NCBI GenBank assembly: GCA_004794785.1
Contig: SJOL01008423.1
Location: 82,588 to 146,587, forward strand
DNA: 64,000 nt
Reading direction: 5' to 3'
DNA from: Opisthorchis felineus
Lineage: Eukaryota; Platyhelminthes; Trematoda; Opisthorchiida; Opisthorchiidae
Both the position numbers and the translations under genes were made by a program. The notes under the pieces are model-generated. The model worked only from the letters and a program-made list of their open reading frames with translations, made no database searches and was not told the origin of the DNA. Below are positions 22,135 to 34,999 of the stretch, in pieces (position 1 is the stretch's first letter; each line of letters begins with the position of its first letter).

Positions 22135-24131
22135 GTTTTTGCTGAATTTATGAGTGATTGACTGGCCTGGATGCTTGCCGGCTTCCCTATTGAGATTTTG
22201 GTGGAGTTTTAGGGTCTCTATGGGTTCCGCGCTTTCTGGGGTTATTTTCAGGAATCTGACCTTACTGACAGATTCATACTGTACTGGAGCTGCTGGTGAA
22301 TATCTTGGGACAAAATCAATTTACCCAACCGTTTGTCACACAACACAGTGAACTGAGAACAAGCTGGCCCAACAGTGTATGCAAGATGAATGTATTCATA
22401 GAACTGCCATTTAAAAAAGATATGTCAACTTCTCAAACAGCCGGACATTTGATGTCAGCTCTAAAAAGAAAATTGATTGTTGCGGAGGTTTTGGATTTAA
22501 ACCTGACTCACGGGTTGCTAGTACCTTCAGGCCCTCAGAACTCCCGTGTTTTCATCTCCCGCGAGACAGCTGAGATCAACTACTTCAAACCTTTACCATG
22601 TCCAAAAGTTACTCGATATAACTTAACATGCATTCCACTTCTCTTTCTGTAGCCACCTGTCTAACCTCCCCCACTTGTAGACACTATAAAAACCCAGTTT
22701 TCCTATTATTGGTAATTTTTGTACCGACGAGCTTATATAAGGTGTATGCCTGTATCAGTCTCTGTTTTCAAACCGCATTTTTGAACTATTGATGAGATAT
22801 AACTGTTTCAATGCCTTCCTGAACTGCTTTGGACATAGTCTGATCTTCCGCGATTGTTGTAGTCATGACAAGCCAGTATGCCGCCTGTTCTATTCACAGT
22901 TTAAATTTACGCAAGTGGACTCACTTAGAGTTGCGTCTAAAGTTTTCTGTTGATTGCACTTTTATGCATATAAATGTTCCACCCACACATTGAATGATGG
23001 TCCTCAAGCAGCTTCGCTACTCCAAGTTCGCTGGTGATATGAAGCATGCAGTTTTGTGACCGATGGCTGAGTCTACTGGACATTCTTCCCTTCAAAACTT
23101 AACTTTATTATGAGGATACACTAATGTACATCTGATTATACCTTCGAAATTACGCTCGCTAGAGCGACATTGATTGACTGTTCTCACTCCTTTTCATAAA
23201 GTTCGAATGGCAGTACTGTGCATGACTTCAAAACACAGGTCCAATAACGGTTGTGGACATTGACCAACAGTTTGTCTTACTTTACACGCAATTAACCAGT
23301 GCCATCCTTTCACGTTCTTGCCAAAATTTTTGGCTTAGACTAGCCTTGCATTGCGATTCACGCAGCCCATTTTTGCCCAAGGTTTTCTTCTTGGATTGAA
23401 CAAACACGTTTTCAGTTGCTGTATTTGTGCAGTCAGTGCTGTCCAGAAGACTTGCTGTACCGACCTAAATTACAGCATTGTCTCGAATTGCCTGCCACCG
23501 TTCGTCGTCTCCAGAGTGCACTCGGTTTTCTGAGTGTGGGAAAGGAATCAGCCAGGATTTTTGGAAAAAAAACCATACTCATCAGGGTTGACTAGGCTGA
23601 CTCCAGTTCAGACCAGACAAACCGTGAGATCTGGGCAGTACTGGACAGTCAAAACATGTGTTTTGCTATGTTTTCTCCGTATGGTTTGTGAAACAACTGT
23701 GTCACCTTTTCACCTCGCCGATCATCTTGCTCGTGTTTGGGCAACCTCATGAACATGTGGTTCCTGGCTTTTGGCCATTTACAGCGGCGCCATTAGGGCA
23801 GCGTCATCGTGCACACACAGCAGGGTGGAACGGAGCCGGTCAACCGTGTTCAGAGAACAGCAACAGAAGACAAGCACCATTGCCCATGCTCTGTTGAAAA
23901 GAATGCCCTATTTTATCTCATTATGATGACTTGCGTTAGCGAGTGTTGTCAGCATGCTTGATTACGTCAAACACTTGGTGCACAATCGCAAATAGGTTTA
24001 CCCCCTCCCCCCCCCGACACACACACACAGAAACCAACGTTAAATTTTGGACAAATGGAGGTTTTCTGCAAAGAAGCAGCTGTTTTTGAACAAGCGTCGA
24101 AAAACATTATTTGACACATGATAACACTAAC
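22135..24131. other. No recognisable feature; C/CA-rich run near 24001
   Basis: A poly-C plus (CA)n tract lies at 24001-24029, about 100 bases past the NR4A exon donor. ORF 22296-22652 (118 codons) has no recognisable domain. Confidence 0.35.
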
Positions 24132-24556
24132 CTCGCAAGTATCCATGGTCAGGCTCTTCCCGTGATGATCTATATCTCCCGGTACAGATTCATCGTCAAG
24201 TGTTGTATAATTGACTGCTTCATGGTCCAGGGTGGAAGGCAATGGACCAACCATCTCGTAAGCCTTTGTCAACATGGACAGCAGAGTTACCGTTGAATTG
24301 ACAGAGGTTGATGAACTATTAATGCGGTGGTTGTTTGTACCAGATCCCGAGAGCGAATCACCAAAGCGTCGTGTAATGGATGAAGTGTGATTCACTGGAG
24401 CGATTGTCTTTCTCATAGAGTTGTGATTTGCCGACGAAAGATATAGGTCTGATAGATGTCCCGGGTAGTTGCTCCCGTATGTGTGTTCATTCAGTTGACA
24501 ACGAGCTTTCGATGACAGTCGTCCGCGGCGTCCTTTTAGGCTGTCTCTTCGGACAA
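24132..24556 (-). CDS. NR4A: NR4A-type nuclear receptor exon: C-terminal extension, hinge and start of ligand-binding domain
   Basis: Minus-strand exon of 425 nt. Acceptor: CTCCTCGCAG (AG at 24558-24557). Donor: GCGAG|GTTAGT (GT at 24131-24130). It enters with two bases, completing a Val codon split after the G at 52436, and leaves in phase 0. The first residues, VVRRDSLKGRRGRLSSK, are the NR4A C-terminal extension with the A-box (RGR) that contacts the minor groove 5' of the half-site. A Ser/Asn/Thr-rich hinge of about 75 residues follows. TVTLLSMLTKAYEMVGPLPS, about 90 residues in, corresponds to the first helix of the NR4A ligand-binding domain. Reading past the donor gives an unrelated tail, so the ORF's natural stop is not used. 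The single NR4A family is clear; which paralogue cannot be told. Confidence 0.93.
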
Positions 24557-26147
24557 CTGCGAGGAGTGAGTTGGAGAACAAAATCGGGTTACATTTTGCT
24601 TCAGGAAAATATCAAAAAGAATGGTTTGTTGTTCGACGAACGCTTATTTTTCTGACCTAATTCGTTGGAGCTGGTTCATCCTTATCTCTTCTTGGAGTTC
24701 AGGAGACTGCTCATAACCTCGGATGGTTGTGAAGTTATATAATACACGTCATCGGATACAGGTGGATTCTGATGTCAGATATAAAACATCAGAACAAGAA
24801 TGAAGATGAATGTGAAAGCCTACCTGCGAATGTGTGCTAAAAACTATGCCAGCATGAGGGTTTACCCCAGGATTTGCTCTCAGGGCCACTTAAATCTGAA
24901 GTTAAAAGTCCATAATGTTATAATAACATATAGTCAGCACGGCAGTGAAAAAACGGCACATATTGACTCAAAATATATGATGAGGAAAGGATACTTCCAT
25001 ATTTTTACGTCAGACTATGATGGGTACAAGCGACTTGCGTAATTTCCATTCAGTGGGATAATAATTCCCTTTTCTGTATGGAACCTGAAGATACAAAAGT
25101 TATATGACCGCTTGTGCGTCAATTACACTTTAGGAGACCATGTAACTCTTCGTGATTTGCCATGGCCTCCAAAGTATATTGTCTTTGTAATTTAGAAAGC
25201 CTGAGATGGAAGATGCCACGGATGTAACCAACTTTACGGGTTTCACACTAATGAGTTTAGGTTATGATATGGTGGACACTTAACAGATGGGTGTCCGACC
25301 AACTCCCTTTACACCACGTCACACCTCTGAGCTGCACACGTGATTCCTCAGGCCTGATGTGCCTAATGAGTCCACAGCCAAAGGCTGTTGGATATCTTGC
25401 AGTTGTTTCTACAATACTACAAGGACTGATGGCTTCCATAAATCCAAAACATGTGTGAACTCTAAAGAAATTTGATACTATCGTTGGTTCCATCACACGT
25501 CCAAATCCGCAGTTTATCATTCCAAGGTCTGCTCCCGCAATTGATATAAATAATGGAGGACAGCCAGCCTGATTTCGGCATCGATGCGGACGGCACCCAA
25601 ATCCTTGTTCCATACAAACCGAAGAAAACAGGAAGGTTGACTGAATTCTGATAACTAAGTTCATCTAGTGAGTCCTAAACCAGACAACCCTCTAAACGGG
25701 TTTTTGGTTAGCGTCGATCGAGCATATGGCTTACGGGAGACGGTGCTTCGTGCTTTGGGTGTTGGTCTAACGGAACCCTAAAATAATCTTGATGTCGCAA
25801 GTTTAGTTGAGAAACATCGTAAGAAAACGATTCATCCATATATCGTTTACCACTCTCGTCCCCACCAGTTTAACGTACAGACGGACTGAAAAGACTGCCC
25901 AAGAAAAATGGAATGCACAACAGTTGATTTATGAACACAAAAAATTTTCTGACCTAACTACGTAAATAATTTTAAGCTTTCCATTCGAGAGATCCGGGGT
26001 TCGATCACGCACCCGGAGCATACGTATTAGACGCAGGACAAAGTTTTTTGTTCCTTGGGTGAATCTTTATTGAACGTCGTTCTTCCTCTGGGAAGTCGTA
26101 GGAATGTAAGACGAATAGAGATAAGGAAATCATATTTCTTTGGCGGA

Positions 26148-26335
26148 CCACACTACTAATGGGTTTGCAAAAAACTCTTTGACAACCCAATGCCGGTTTT
26201 CCCCTTCTTGGGGCTCATTAGATAGGCGCAGTCCCCGAGTTTTCGTCAACCTTATGTTCTACGTTAGCCCAAATTGAATGCAATTTGCGAAGCATACTCA
26301 TATGCAGGCTAATTTGGTTTTAATGGGAAACTTTC
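26148..26335 (-). mobile_element. Hammerhead repeat element, reverse copy (copy K)
   Basis: It runs from CCACACTACTAATGGG through the ribozyme segment and TAGGCGCAGTCCCCGAG to CTAATTTGGTTTTAATGGG. On the minus strand the core reads CTAATGA instead of CTGATGA and GAAA is shifted (GGAAAACC), so it should be inactive. It lies in the sense direction of NR4A. Confidence 0.78.
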
Positions 26336-27423
26336 TTCTTTAATATCATTCGGAGGATTTTGCGGCATTAGCGCGGCACATCACATACACCTTTCATAGA
26401 CTTCAGTCGGTCGTTCTGACCTAATTTACTGTGCGCACTATCTGACAGCAGAAGACCTTTGGGGTGGCACCATTCAGTATGATAAATGTCTCATTAGGAA
26501 CTCTTGTTCGACCGATTTAGTTCAACGGCAAGATATACTGTCAGTGTGCGAAAATCTGGTTAGTTTAGCCGTGCATTGGTGACGTTTCCCCGTTTTGCGA
26601 CGAAACTCGGTGAAACTCATCAATAGTTACACGAGTAAAACAGATATACGAGCTCAAGTCTTGCTCATGCAAGTCGTTGAACAAAAGCCAGTTACTTTGC
26701 TCTCGATGATTTCAATGTAAGCAGCCATCCTTCTGCTGGGCTGGTCCACGTCGAAGTGAGGGTGGAATGGACTAGAATGTCATTCTTATCATGTCTGGTC
26801 AGAAGTGTGTGTCCTTTGTCGTGTCCGGAAACCAAACTTGGAGCAAAAACACCCTCCGTTACGAAGTCATTTATCAGCAAACACGAACTGAGCGGTTACA
26901 AGCCATTAGACACGAAAGTAAATATCTGACTTGCACAGACTTCTTGAAAAGTAAACATTCTCAGGCGTCCTGTTGAAATTTATAGGCGTTCTTTGAATTT
27001 TAAAAAATAATGAACAAAAACTGCAAAGCGGTTCCATAACTTCCTTAGTAACCTTCACCTTCCATCAGATATGGGGCGGAGCTTGGTCACCAGAGCAGAA
27101 GCTACTCGCATGCTTTATCAGTAGTGAGCACGTTACCAGCACTTCATCAGCCCGCCGAGCTTACCCGGATTATCACATCTTAGAAATGGAGCGTCTTCAC
27201 CCTTAATTAGCGCGGGTTTAGGATGAAACCTTACAAGTAGCGTGGAACGTGATATTTATCCTTTTGGATCTCACCAGACCATGACTTTCAGAGAGAGGCA
27301 ATATGAGTTTTATAAAACCATGCAGGTATCACGGTCGTTTGGATGGAGAGTCCTCTAAAGTGAGAAGAGACTCTGTGCTTGCCTCTCGTTCTTGAATAAA
27401 GATAGAAATTTGTTTAAATATCT

Positions 27424-27500
27424 GACGAATATACCCATTTGCATACCAATTGGGTTTTCATCAAACTTATGAGTAGTGTACTACGTCTATTTATGTAAAT
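27424..27500 (-). mobile_element. Hammerhead repeat element, short head-to-head fragment (copy L)
   Basis: The reverse-oriented CATTTGCATACCAATTGGG joins directly to the forward tail ACTTATGAGTAGTGTACTACG, skipping the ribozyme. Confidence 0.62.
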
Positions 27501-28091
27501 ACCAATACGGCTGTAAGACTGAGATGTTACCGAGGCCCTAGAAAGTTACACGGCAAGTTTCTAATTTCATTTTCATACACACCGGTGAACAAGAGGTTTA
27601 CCTCAAAAAGTCCAAACCGAGAAATGGCATTGTACGTTCCCTAGTTGGCTTGAAGTCATCAGTTCCAAGGATGTTACTGACGGACAGCCTAACAGACGGA
27701 AAAGTTTAGTGTTTATTACGTCCTAGTCAGAGGTGCATTGTATTCTGTGCAGCCGATACAAAGTTGTTGAAATGAAATCTTTGGTCGAAAACAAGCACGA
27801 TTCGACCTATCAAAGAACCCCTCCGGTCTAGGCGGAAGGTCATTGTTGACCGGACGAAGCACCTTGATTCCTTAATGCGTCGAATCAAAAGAAACCTTCC
27901 AAACATGGACTCATTAAACTTCAGTAAGAAGGTTTCCCGAAGAAATCAATCAGTATTCTGTCCAGCAGTTTGGAATTATGTCCTATTTTGTGTGTTCTGA
28001 CGACAATAAGTAACCCTGCTGCTTTATCTTACGTATCGGTCAAAAAAGTAGGTTTAAACACTAAGTCATCACCGTAGAAATAACAGTTTGG

Positions 28092-28318
28092 CAAGTACAC
28101 TCATTTGCACACCATTTTGGTTTTCAAGGGACTCACCTGAAGCCCATCTCTACCATACAGTCTCAGTTTTCAGTGAATAGGACGTTCGAGGTATCATGCT
28201 ACATTGTATAGACATTACTGATAAGTTTGTTGCACTCACCTGATGAGTTCCAAGAAGGGTGGAACCGGTCATTGACTGTCGAAGAGTTTTCAGCAACCTT
28301 ATGAGTAGTGTGTTGCCT
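28092..28318 (+). mobile_element. Hammerhead repeat element, head-to-head composite (copy M)
   Basis: The reverse-oriented segment 28092-28150 (ACACTCATTTGCACACC, then CTCACCTGAAGCCCA) is followed after about 80 diverged bases by a forward ribozyme segment. CTGATGA is at 28240-28246, but stem II has wobbles and GAAA reads GGAA. The stem III segment GGTC/GACT, the TC site and the tail are well kept. Confidence 0.75.
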
Positions 28319-28320
28319 CT

Positions 28321-29770
28321 AAAACTGTCTGAAACTTTGAGGATATCTGCTGGCTGGAATCATGTTTTTTAGGAAAAGGGATGACCATCAACTAAAATAC
28401 ACCTAATGTCGACTGCTTTTTTGAAGTTAAACTACAGTCAGTTCTTGGAAATTTCACTCAAATGAATGGCTTATTTTTCCACTACCCTTGCTTATATGTA
28501 GCTGGAGCATTCACTGTTAAATCAGCGTACCAGCTGCCATTTTTTCAAACCTCAGTCATAGATAATTACTTTTTTCGGCTGACTACACTAGGATGCGCAC
28601 GTCAGAGAAAAGTTCATGGTCTGGCATGCTTTTGGGGATATAGCAAACATTGGCAACAAGTTATTGCCGCTATCGAATTTCCCCAGCAACAATTTTTCGT
28701 GACATTTGTCACATAGTTAATTACCTAGTTCCATTAAATTTAAAATTCATAATCGTCATTTGTGAAACTCAGCATTCACTTCAAGGTGCAAAGTAAATGC
28801 AAATCCTTGCTGCCACAGTCGCAATATTTTAGTGGACCATTCTGTAACCAAGTTTATCCAAATCAAAGGCCTCAACGACGTAGTGTACTGGCCTGCTGTA
28901 TTTAAGTTTCCACCTTTTGCTTTCTGTGCGCCGAACCGCTTCGCAAAACTAATTGCTGCTCCTCGTATCCTATTTTCAGTTACACCGCGTTGCCGATAGT
29001 TTGTCAGATAGGTAGATTAACCTTGGTAGCGGCATCAGCAGGAGTTGCAACCCCCTACGCCATCGTTGACCGACTTGAACAAGAACACTTTTCGTAGCGT
29101 TAGTGCGTTGTATCAGTCAGGCATACATTCGTGCGCGCTCGCAAGCGCACAGGCCCGGATTTTGATGCATCGCGTAGTGTACCACTTGGAGGATAAACAA
29201 TGACAACTCTGGCTGGTGATTTATTTGCATCGTGTCAGTGGAATCTGTAAACTTTACGACATTGGAAGTCTTCCGGAGTTTTCGTGGAAGGGGGCGGGGA
29301 TGCGGTACACACAAGCTACAAATAGAAGGACCAATTGTGTAACTAAGATGAGCAAGGATTCTTCTCGAAAAAAACTTTTTGGATTAAAGTGCTTGCGTTT
29401 GACAATTTATCGAAATATTGTTAGCTCAGATGCGTTAATTGGTTGTACACCAGGCGGCTGATGACCTCTTCATCAAACTTGAGAATTTGTTTACGAACGG
29501 TTCGCCATCAATTGTGGAGATTTCATCAGGGAGGGGTTTTGGATGGTGTTCACTGACGACTGGTGACGAAACGTTTGTGCAAGCTCGGTGAACAGATCAG
29601 CGGTTACCTGATCTACAACGGGAATTTTGTTTGCATACACTGTTGCACTCGTAATCAGTCCAGTCTCTCTTAATATCCGAAGATAACTGTAGATAAAGTC
29701 GAATGAGTGTATCCAGATTTCTTACCTTGTATGTGTAAACACGGGTAGCTTGAGTGATTTTATTAACGGT
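28321..29770. other. No recognisable feature within the intron
   Basis: Chance ORFs only (28462-28716, 29216-29461). A partial relative of the 29771 element occurs near 29584-29615 (GGTGAACAGATCAG...CCTGATC). Confidence 0.35.
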
Positions 29771-29949
29771 TGATCAGGTGACAGTTCACCTGTTTGCCGA
29801 GGTTAGCAATTATCTTGTAGACGTTTAGTTACCGTTCGTGAGAATATCGTCAAACCACGGCGACGCTCAAGATGATGCCTCCTTGCATGCGGACGATGCG
29901 TTTGAAAGCTAGTTGTCAACTCGGCGAACAGATCAACTAACACCTGATC
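29771..29949. mobile_element. MITE-like element with imperfect terminal inverted repeats
   Basis: The left end TGATCAGGTG...CTGTTTGCCGAG (29771-29802) is mirrored by CTCGGCGAACAG...CACCTGATCA at 29919-29949. The arms are about 35 bp, roughly three-quarters identical. It has no coding capacity. Related GGCGAACAGATCAG pieces occur near 29584, 42893 and 48398. It fits a small non-autonomous DNA transposon, but no clean target duplication was seen. Confidence 0.5.
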
Positions 29950-30905
29950 AGCAGACATCATTTCTTACTGCTTCGTATTAACATTCAAACAACATAAGTT
30001 ATAAAACCGTAAACATCGTGATTTTTCGTGTAGAAATACGGCCCTGAAAAAAAGCATGGCGATTTTTTTTATACCTAGCTCGATAAAGCTTTCGGTAACC
30101 CTTTGAGTTCCACGCATAGACTCTGCTTTTCAGGCCAATACGATTCTACAAATGTAGCCATTTCGGATTTATCTGTAGTTGGTATTTGTAGTTTCAAAAA
30201 ACTGAAATGAGATGATGCTTTTGCATTTTTGAAGCTAGTATTGTTGACTTATTTGCTCGAAAACGTCGAAGCCACTGACCGGAAATCTTTCTAATAAATT
30301 GTTTTATTTTCGATTCAGTTTTCTCCGATAAAAGATTGTGGGATGACCCGCTGTTTAAATTGTTTCCACACAGTACCAGCAAATACCGTCAACAATTGCC
30401 GTCATGAGCTTGCGGAGACCCGTCTACTAGGGAGCGAATTTTATGCCCATAGGGGATCTTTTTTAAATGTTTGAGCATCGGTTGACATTCGTGTCCTGAA
30501 TCCCTTTTACTAGGCATCCTTGTAGTTGAGAGCCTTGGAATCTGAACAGATGCTCTCGCCAGTTGACTCGATTCTAAGATACCAGAAGGTATGAAAAAAC
30601 GTAAACATGATTTACGGTGCACATCATTTAGAAGTGCCTCCCTGAAAAGTACACTTCCGTATGGGGGCTACTTTTGGTCGGCATTGTCAAAGCTTCACTA
30701 CGATTATTGTGGACCTAATTTCCCTTTTTCTGATCTCAACGGACCTCTGTCCACACATCATCAGATTTGTTGATTTTGTTCCAAAGTTAAGGACTGAATG
30801 TTTACTGCACAGAATTCTCTAACATCACCGTTCATTTTCACATAGCTGTTTACCCTCTTAATCTGTGTGGAAAAGTTGAAATCACCTACCCTGAACTCAG
30901 AGAGA

Positions 30906-31094
30906 ATAAAATCGTCCAGCTGTGACACCCTTTCGGTGCCTAGCTACAATGCCACCCGAAGGAATCACCAGCGCTGGGATACTGCTAGGTTGCCCAAGCC
31001 TAGACAAGGGAACTTGAGGGGCAGAGGTCGGGTTCGAACCACGGACCTTCCGGTCAGTAAATTCGCGCTCTAAACACTGAGCCATCTCGCCCCC
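30906..31094 (-). mobile_element. tRNA-derived SINE with 13-bp target-site duplication
   Basis: Reverse copy of the SINE family. The box B complement GGTTCGAACC is at 31031-31040 and the box A region near 31070-31084. The flanks GAACTCAGAGAGA at 30893-30905 and 31095-31107 are identical over 13 bases, defining a 189-bp insert. It lies in the sense orientation of the NR4A transcript. Confidence 0.9.
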
Positions 31095-31107
31095 GAACTC
31101 AGAGAGA

Positions 31108-34100
31108 GTACGAATTCCACACCATACAACTTACTATTACGGCAAGGAATATTCTTACGTTGGATACATGTTGCGAGCAAAACAAACTACTTCATTAGAA
31201 ATTAAAACTTCCTTTATTACCTGATATTAAAGCGCATCAGTTTTGCGTGCAGGTAATCAACAAGTATTCGCATACTTCTCACTGATTCACCGTAACTCCA
31301 GCCTCCTAACCGTCCACTGAACGAAACCTGTAGTCACCTGCGCCTACTCTTCCTATCTTGGCTATCCAGACGCTCTAGAGTGGCTACAATTACAGACTGT
31401 CTGTAGGTTAGCCACGCAAATGAATAGTACGTTACAAAACCAGGAGTTTGGTGTGCACGGGGTATATAGTTGGGTTGCCACATTGATGCCCTCGTCTGAA
31501 CCAACACAATAACCATCGTTGCTTCTGTTTTGTTCACTGTGGTGGTCGACTGATTATTCCTCAGTTTAAGAACTGCTCCGTAAACCACCCGAGAGCCACT
31601 GAAGTGAGTTCAAATCAGCCTGTCAGTAAACGATCAATGATAACCGAGCAGTATTTCGTAGATTATTAAGCTATCGCAAACAAACATATCAAAGATTGGA
31701 TCGTCAGAGAGAAGGCTGTTAAACGGGGAATACTCCATCTTGACTTGATGCTCCAGTTAGGCTATCCGACTTCAAACCTGGCTAGTTGCGATCTCTTATG
31801 CAGCTCACCTGCAAGTCTCTACGTAAACAGCTTGCTTTTCGGCTGAGTTATTCGCAAAATCTACTCGTACCGTCCTGACCCAGCTAACGACCAGCACAGC
31901 ACAATTTATCCACAATTTTCTTGGTGGGCATCGGGCAAACTAAAAATTTTCCGATGACTGAATTCATCTCGCATCTTGGACCCAGATTCGGATGCTTTAA
32001 CAGTTTTTCCACGACGTCACTCTTCATCCAAGGTGACGTTGGACCATTAGATAAGAATGATCTTCGTTTCTATGAACATTAAAAGATTTGGAGTGTGCAT
32101 AGAGTCAATATAACACCTGAAACTAAAGAGTCTGGGCCTCATAACATGATATCTTCGGAGCATACTTTGTCCATGACTGTCCAAATGCTGTCGAAACACT
32201 AAACAGCAACGTTCTGTCCTGATTAACCTTCCCTGTGCACTTCAGTTTCTTCTCTAAGGTGAATAGGTTTACTTGTTTTTCTAAAGGCGCAAGACGGATG
32301 AACCATTCTACCTTTCCGCCCATATGAAACGATTTACCTAAATTTAGCCATGCAACTATACAATTATAGGTAAAGTTGACAGCTTGCCTGAATTGCAGGC
32401 CAATCGGTTTCCCCAAATCCATAAATTTCCGATATGCACTGATCCAAATGTCTCGTATCATTTGGGCTGAGTTTGCAACAGATTAGTGGATCAACTCGTA
32501 AACGAATTTTTTGTTGAACGAAAATTACAATGACCAGCTGATTCCGTCCCGTTCGAACAAACTGGATTTGACCATACACTCATCTGCATACCAATTTGGT
32601 TTTGACCATTTTGCAAGTCAGACGTAAACCAACTGGCTGCTTGTTTATTCTACGGTCACCGCAGTAGGATTACATCACGATGCCTAGCGAATAAAAACGA
32701 CCAAGAAGCATATATATCAAACGACCACTGCCAGCAAATCATCTATGGGGCACAAAACAGCTAAACTATCTTTTATCTGCCTGCCTCTGATGATGATGGT
32801 TAATTGATCATTTTCATTCAGTTGGTCTCGTTTAAGCCGTTACCAGGTCAAATCACACAATTCGTTAACCGCTAAACATACGCTTTCCGTATGGAACGCC
32901 GTTCTCCTCTCCAGATTTTGGTGGTGCACGGTGCTGAGGCTGGGACTATGTAAATGCTAGCCAAAATGTCATACAGTTCGCGGCTTATCCGATGCGTCCC
33001 TAAAAATAGCAAAGGACCTTGGCTGCTGGCAATTTTGGGACCCTTTTGGACTTTCAAGCACATGGCTCGGCGAGTAATACGTGGAGCTGATAGTGAAGTT
33101 TCACGACTTGGTAAATGGCTGCTTAGAACCAGGAACATTTTTTAGTCTTTTCTGTCCTACAACAATTCGTTTGGGATTCTTTTCAATATTAAACTCAAAG
33201 CCTCCATTTTTTGCTTCCTTTCCATACTCTTTCCGTCAGCAATTGAGTCCCCGAACGCTACACACAGCTGGCGATATGGGCGAAATGAAGTAGTATCTGA
33301 ACTAAGAGACATTGCTTACAAAAGCAAACACTCTCTTCTCTTCTCACACACTCTTCGGTCACCAGAGCTCTTTGCGACACATTTCTGAGTATCTGGAGAG
33401 GATGCTCATAAGGTGTTCACAATGTGGACTGTATGTATGCATCCTACAAAGACTAATGCTCTTTATTTGTTCAGGGATAAGTATCGGCTTACATTTTTTA
33501 ATTGAAGTTGCTTGCTACCCGGAGATCTGCAAGAACGTTCAATCAGAACTGGAATATGGTCTTCCAGGAGGATGCAGTATGTCTTGGGAGGGGAGAGGTA
33601 GAGTTACCACAGCCCCAAAATTTCAAGACATATGCCTGCATTTGCAGTAAAACTCAGAAGGACCTGTTTGCTAGCTTCCACCATCCACGACTATCAGTTT
33701 TTATTTCATTGGGTCTCTTATCTTGAAATATGTGGGTCTGACTCTACAGTTTAGAAGTATTCGCTACCTGCGTTTCCAGCTCTTGTGCTAAGAACTTGTT
33801 CTATTTCCTTCCACCTTATCTGCAAGTTTGGTGTTCCTTTGACCCCGTGTTTTCTTACCGGTACCATCTGAGATAGATTATGTCCATTTCAGATCCAAGA
33901 ATGTCACTTCGCATTGCCGGAGATTTCCAAAAAAGCGACAACTTTCTATGTAGTCTGGAAGCAGTTTATCCTAAAGAATTATTTCTGACATCAACCAGCC
34001 CTGGAATTGATGCAGTTACCCGCGTGAGGTGAATGATTCAAGGAATCACACTGATTTAGTACCATTTGAAGCAAGGCTTAGTTCCTGGGACAAAAATATG

Positions 34101-34551
34101 ACAACTGGCAAGGGCGCCATTTTTTTAACATGCCTTAGCCAAGCTTAGGATATGATTCTGTGTTTTTAGAACATGCGGACGCTGAATACTGGACTGCGAC
34201 CAAAGTGAAGCCACATGAGTACGTGACGTTGGCATTCCGTTATAATGAAGCATCAATATCAAATCCGCTTGTAGAATGCTTGCGGACAGAACGGATGGAT
34301 TCCAAACCACCAAATTACAGGACAGGCTAACGAGTTTAACCACGTGGAAGGTAGTTAATCACAACAGGCCAGTGGCGACAATAAGCAGGCCGTCATCAAG
34401 ATGATTGCAACAATTGATTACAGTTGAACGATACTGCCCGCGCGAAGGATTGTTAACTTCATATCTCGCCAGTTAGGGCATGAAGCACGCAGGAGTGGTC
34501 ACGTGTAGAACAGGTCCATACCACAAGCATTGGTAACTCATCTGCAGTTGT
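31108..34551. other. No recognisable feature apart from one short hammerhead fragment
   Basis: ORFs at 32123-32461 and 33312-33650 have no recognisable domains. A short hammerhead-family piece lies at 32570-32608. Confidence 0.35.
32570..32608 (-). mobile_element. Hammerhead repeat element, 40-bp fragment (copy N)
   Basis: CATACACTCATCTGCATACC followed by AATTTGGTTTTGACC matches the CTCATTTGC block of the family in reverse orientation. Confidence 0.6.
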
Positions 34552-34560
34552 CAGTCTTAT

Positions 34561-34755
34561 GGGGGCGAGATGGCCCAAGCGGTTAGAGCGCGAATTTACT
34601 GACCAGAAGGTCCGTGGTTCGAACCTGACCTCTGCCTCTCGACTTCTTCTGTCTAGGCTTGGGCAAACTGGCAGTATCACAGCCCTCGTGCTTCCTTCGG
34701 GTGGCATGGCAGTTAGGCACCGAAAGGGTGCTACAGCTGAACGGATTGAACTTTG
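34561..34755 (+). mobile_element. tRNA-derived SINE with target-site duplication
   Basis: Box A-like TGGCCCAAGCGG (34571-34582) and box B GGTTCGAACCT (34616-34626), with the family body ending CAGCTGAACGGATTG. The flanking CAGTCTTAT at 34552-34560 and 34756-34764 is a 9-bp exact duplication. ORFs on both strands through it are artefacts. Confidence 0.87.
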
Positions 34756-34849
34756 CAGTCTTATTTGAACCGCCCTTCTCCTTTCCTGGCACACTTTTTC
34801 TGATGATCCAGTGACTTCCCGGTTGTCAGTTTATCTGTTGTAGGCGAAG

Positions 34850-34980
34850 TCAATCAGTGCCGAAAAAAGCTGTTTAATCCTTGTTGGGAAACATTAGCAG
34901 TATGCACCTCACGAAATTCCAGGCTACCAGTTTGAATACTTAACTGTTCAGTCCTGAATGAGCTAGTTGATTAACCCGCC
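34850..34980 (-). repeat. Fragment of the 19041-19460 repeat family
   Basis: It shares GAAGTCAATC...GTGCCGAAAA and GGCTACCAGTTTGAATACTTAAC with the reverse copy at 48925-49115. Confidence 0.5.
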
Positions 34981-34999
34981 TATCAGAACTTACCAGTAG

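Larger units (their letters stand above)
12746..24131 (-). other. NR4A intron, about 11.4 kb
   Basis: It is bounded by donor GAG|GTTAGT at 24132/24131 and the CAACAG acceptor at 12746, phase 0. It hosts a SINE (13101, 16258), hammerhead copies D-J, an inverted repeat family (19041-19460) and a probable LTR (21871). Outside these, 16463-19040 and 22135-24000 show nothing recognisable. Confidence 0.8.

Noticed and set aside
25257..25664. 135-codon minus-strand ORF rich in Cys and Gly
   Set aside because: No recognisable domain; it sits just inside the large intron and is probably chance.
26000..26040. GGGGTTCGATCACGC, a box B-like string
   Set aside because: No matching box A or cloverleaf and no match to the SINE body.
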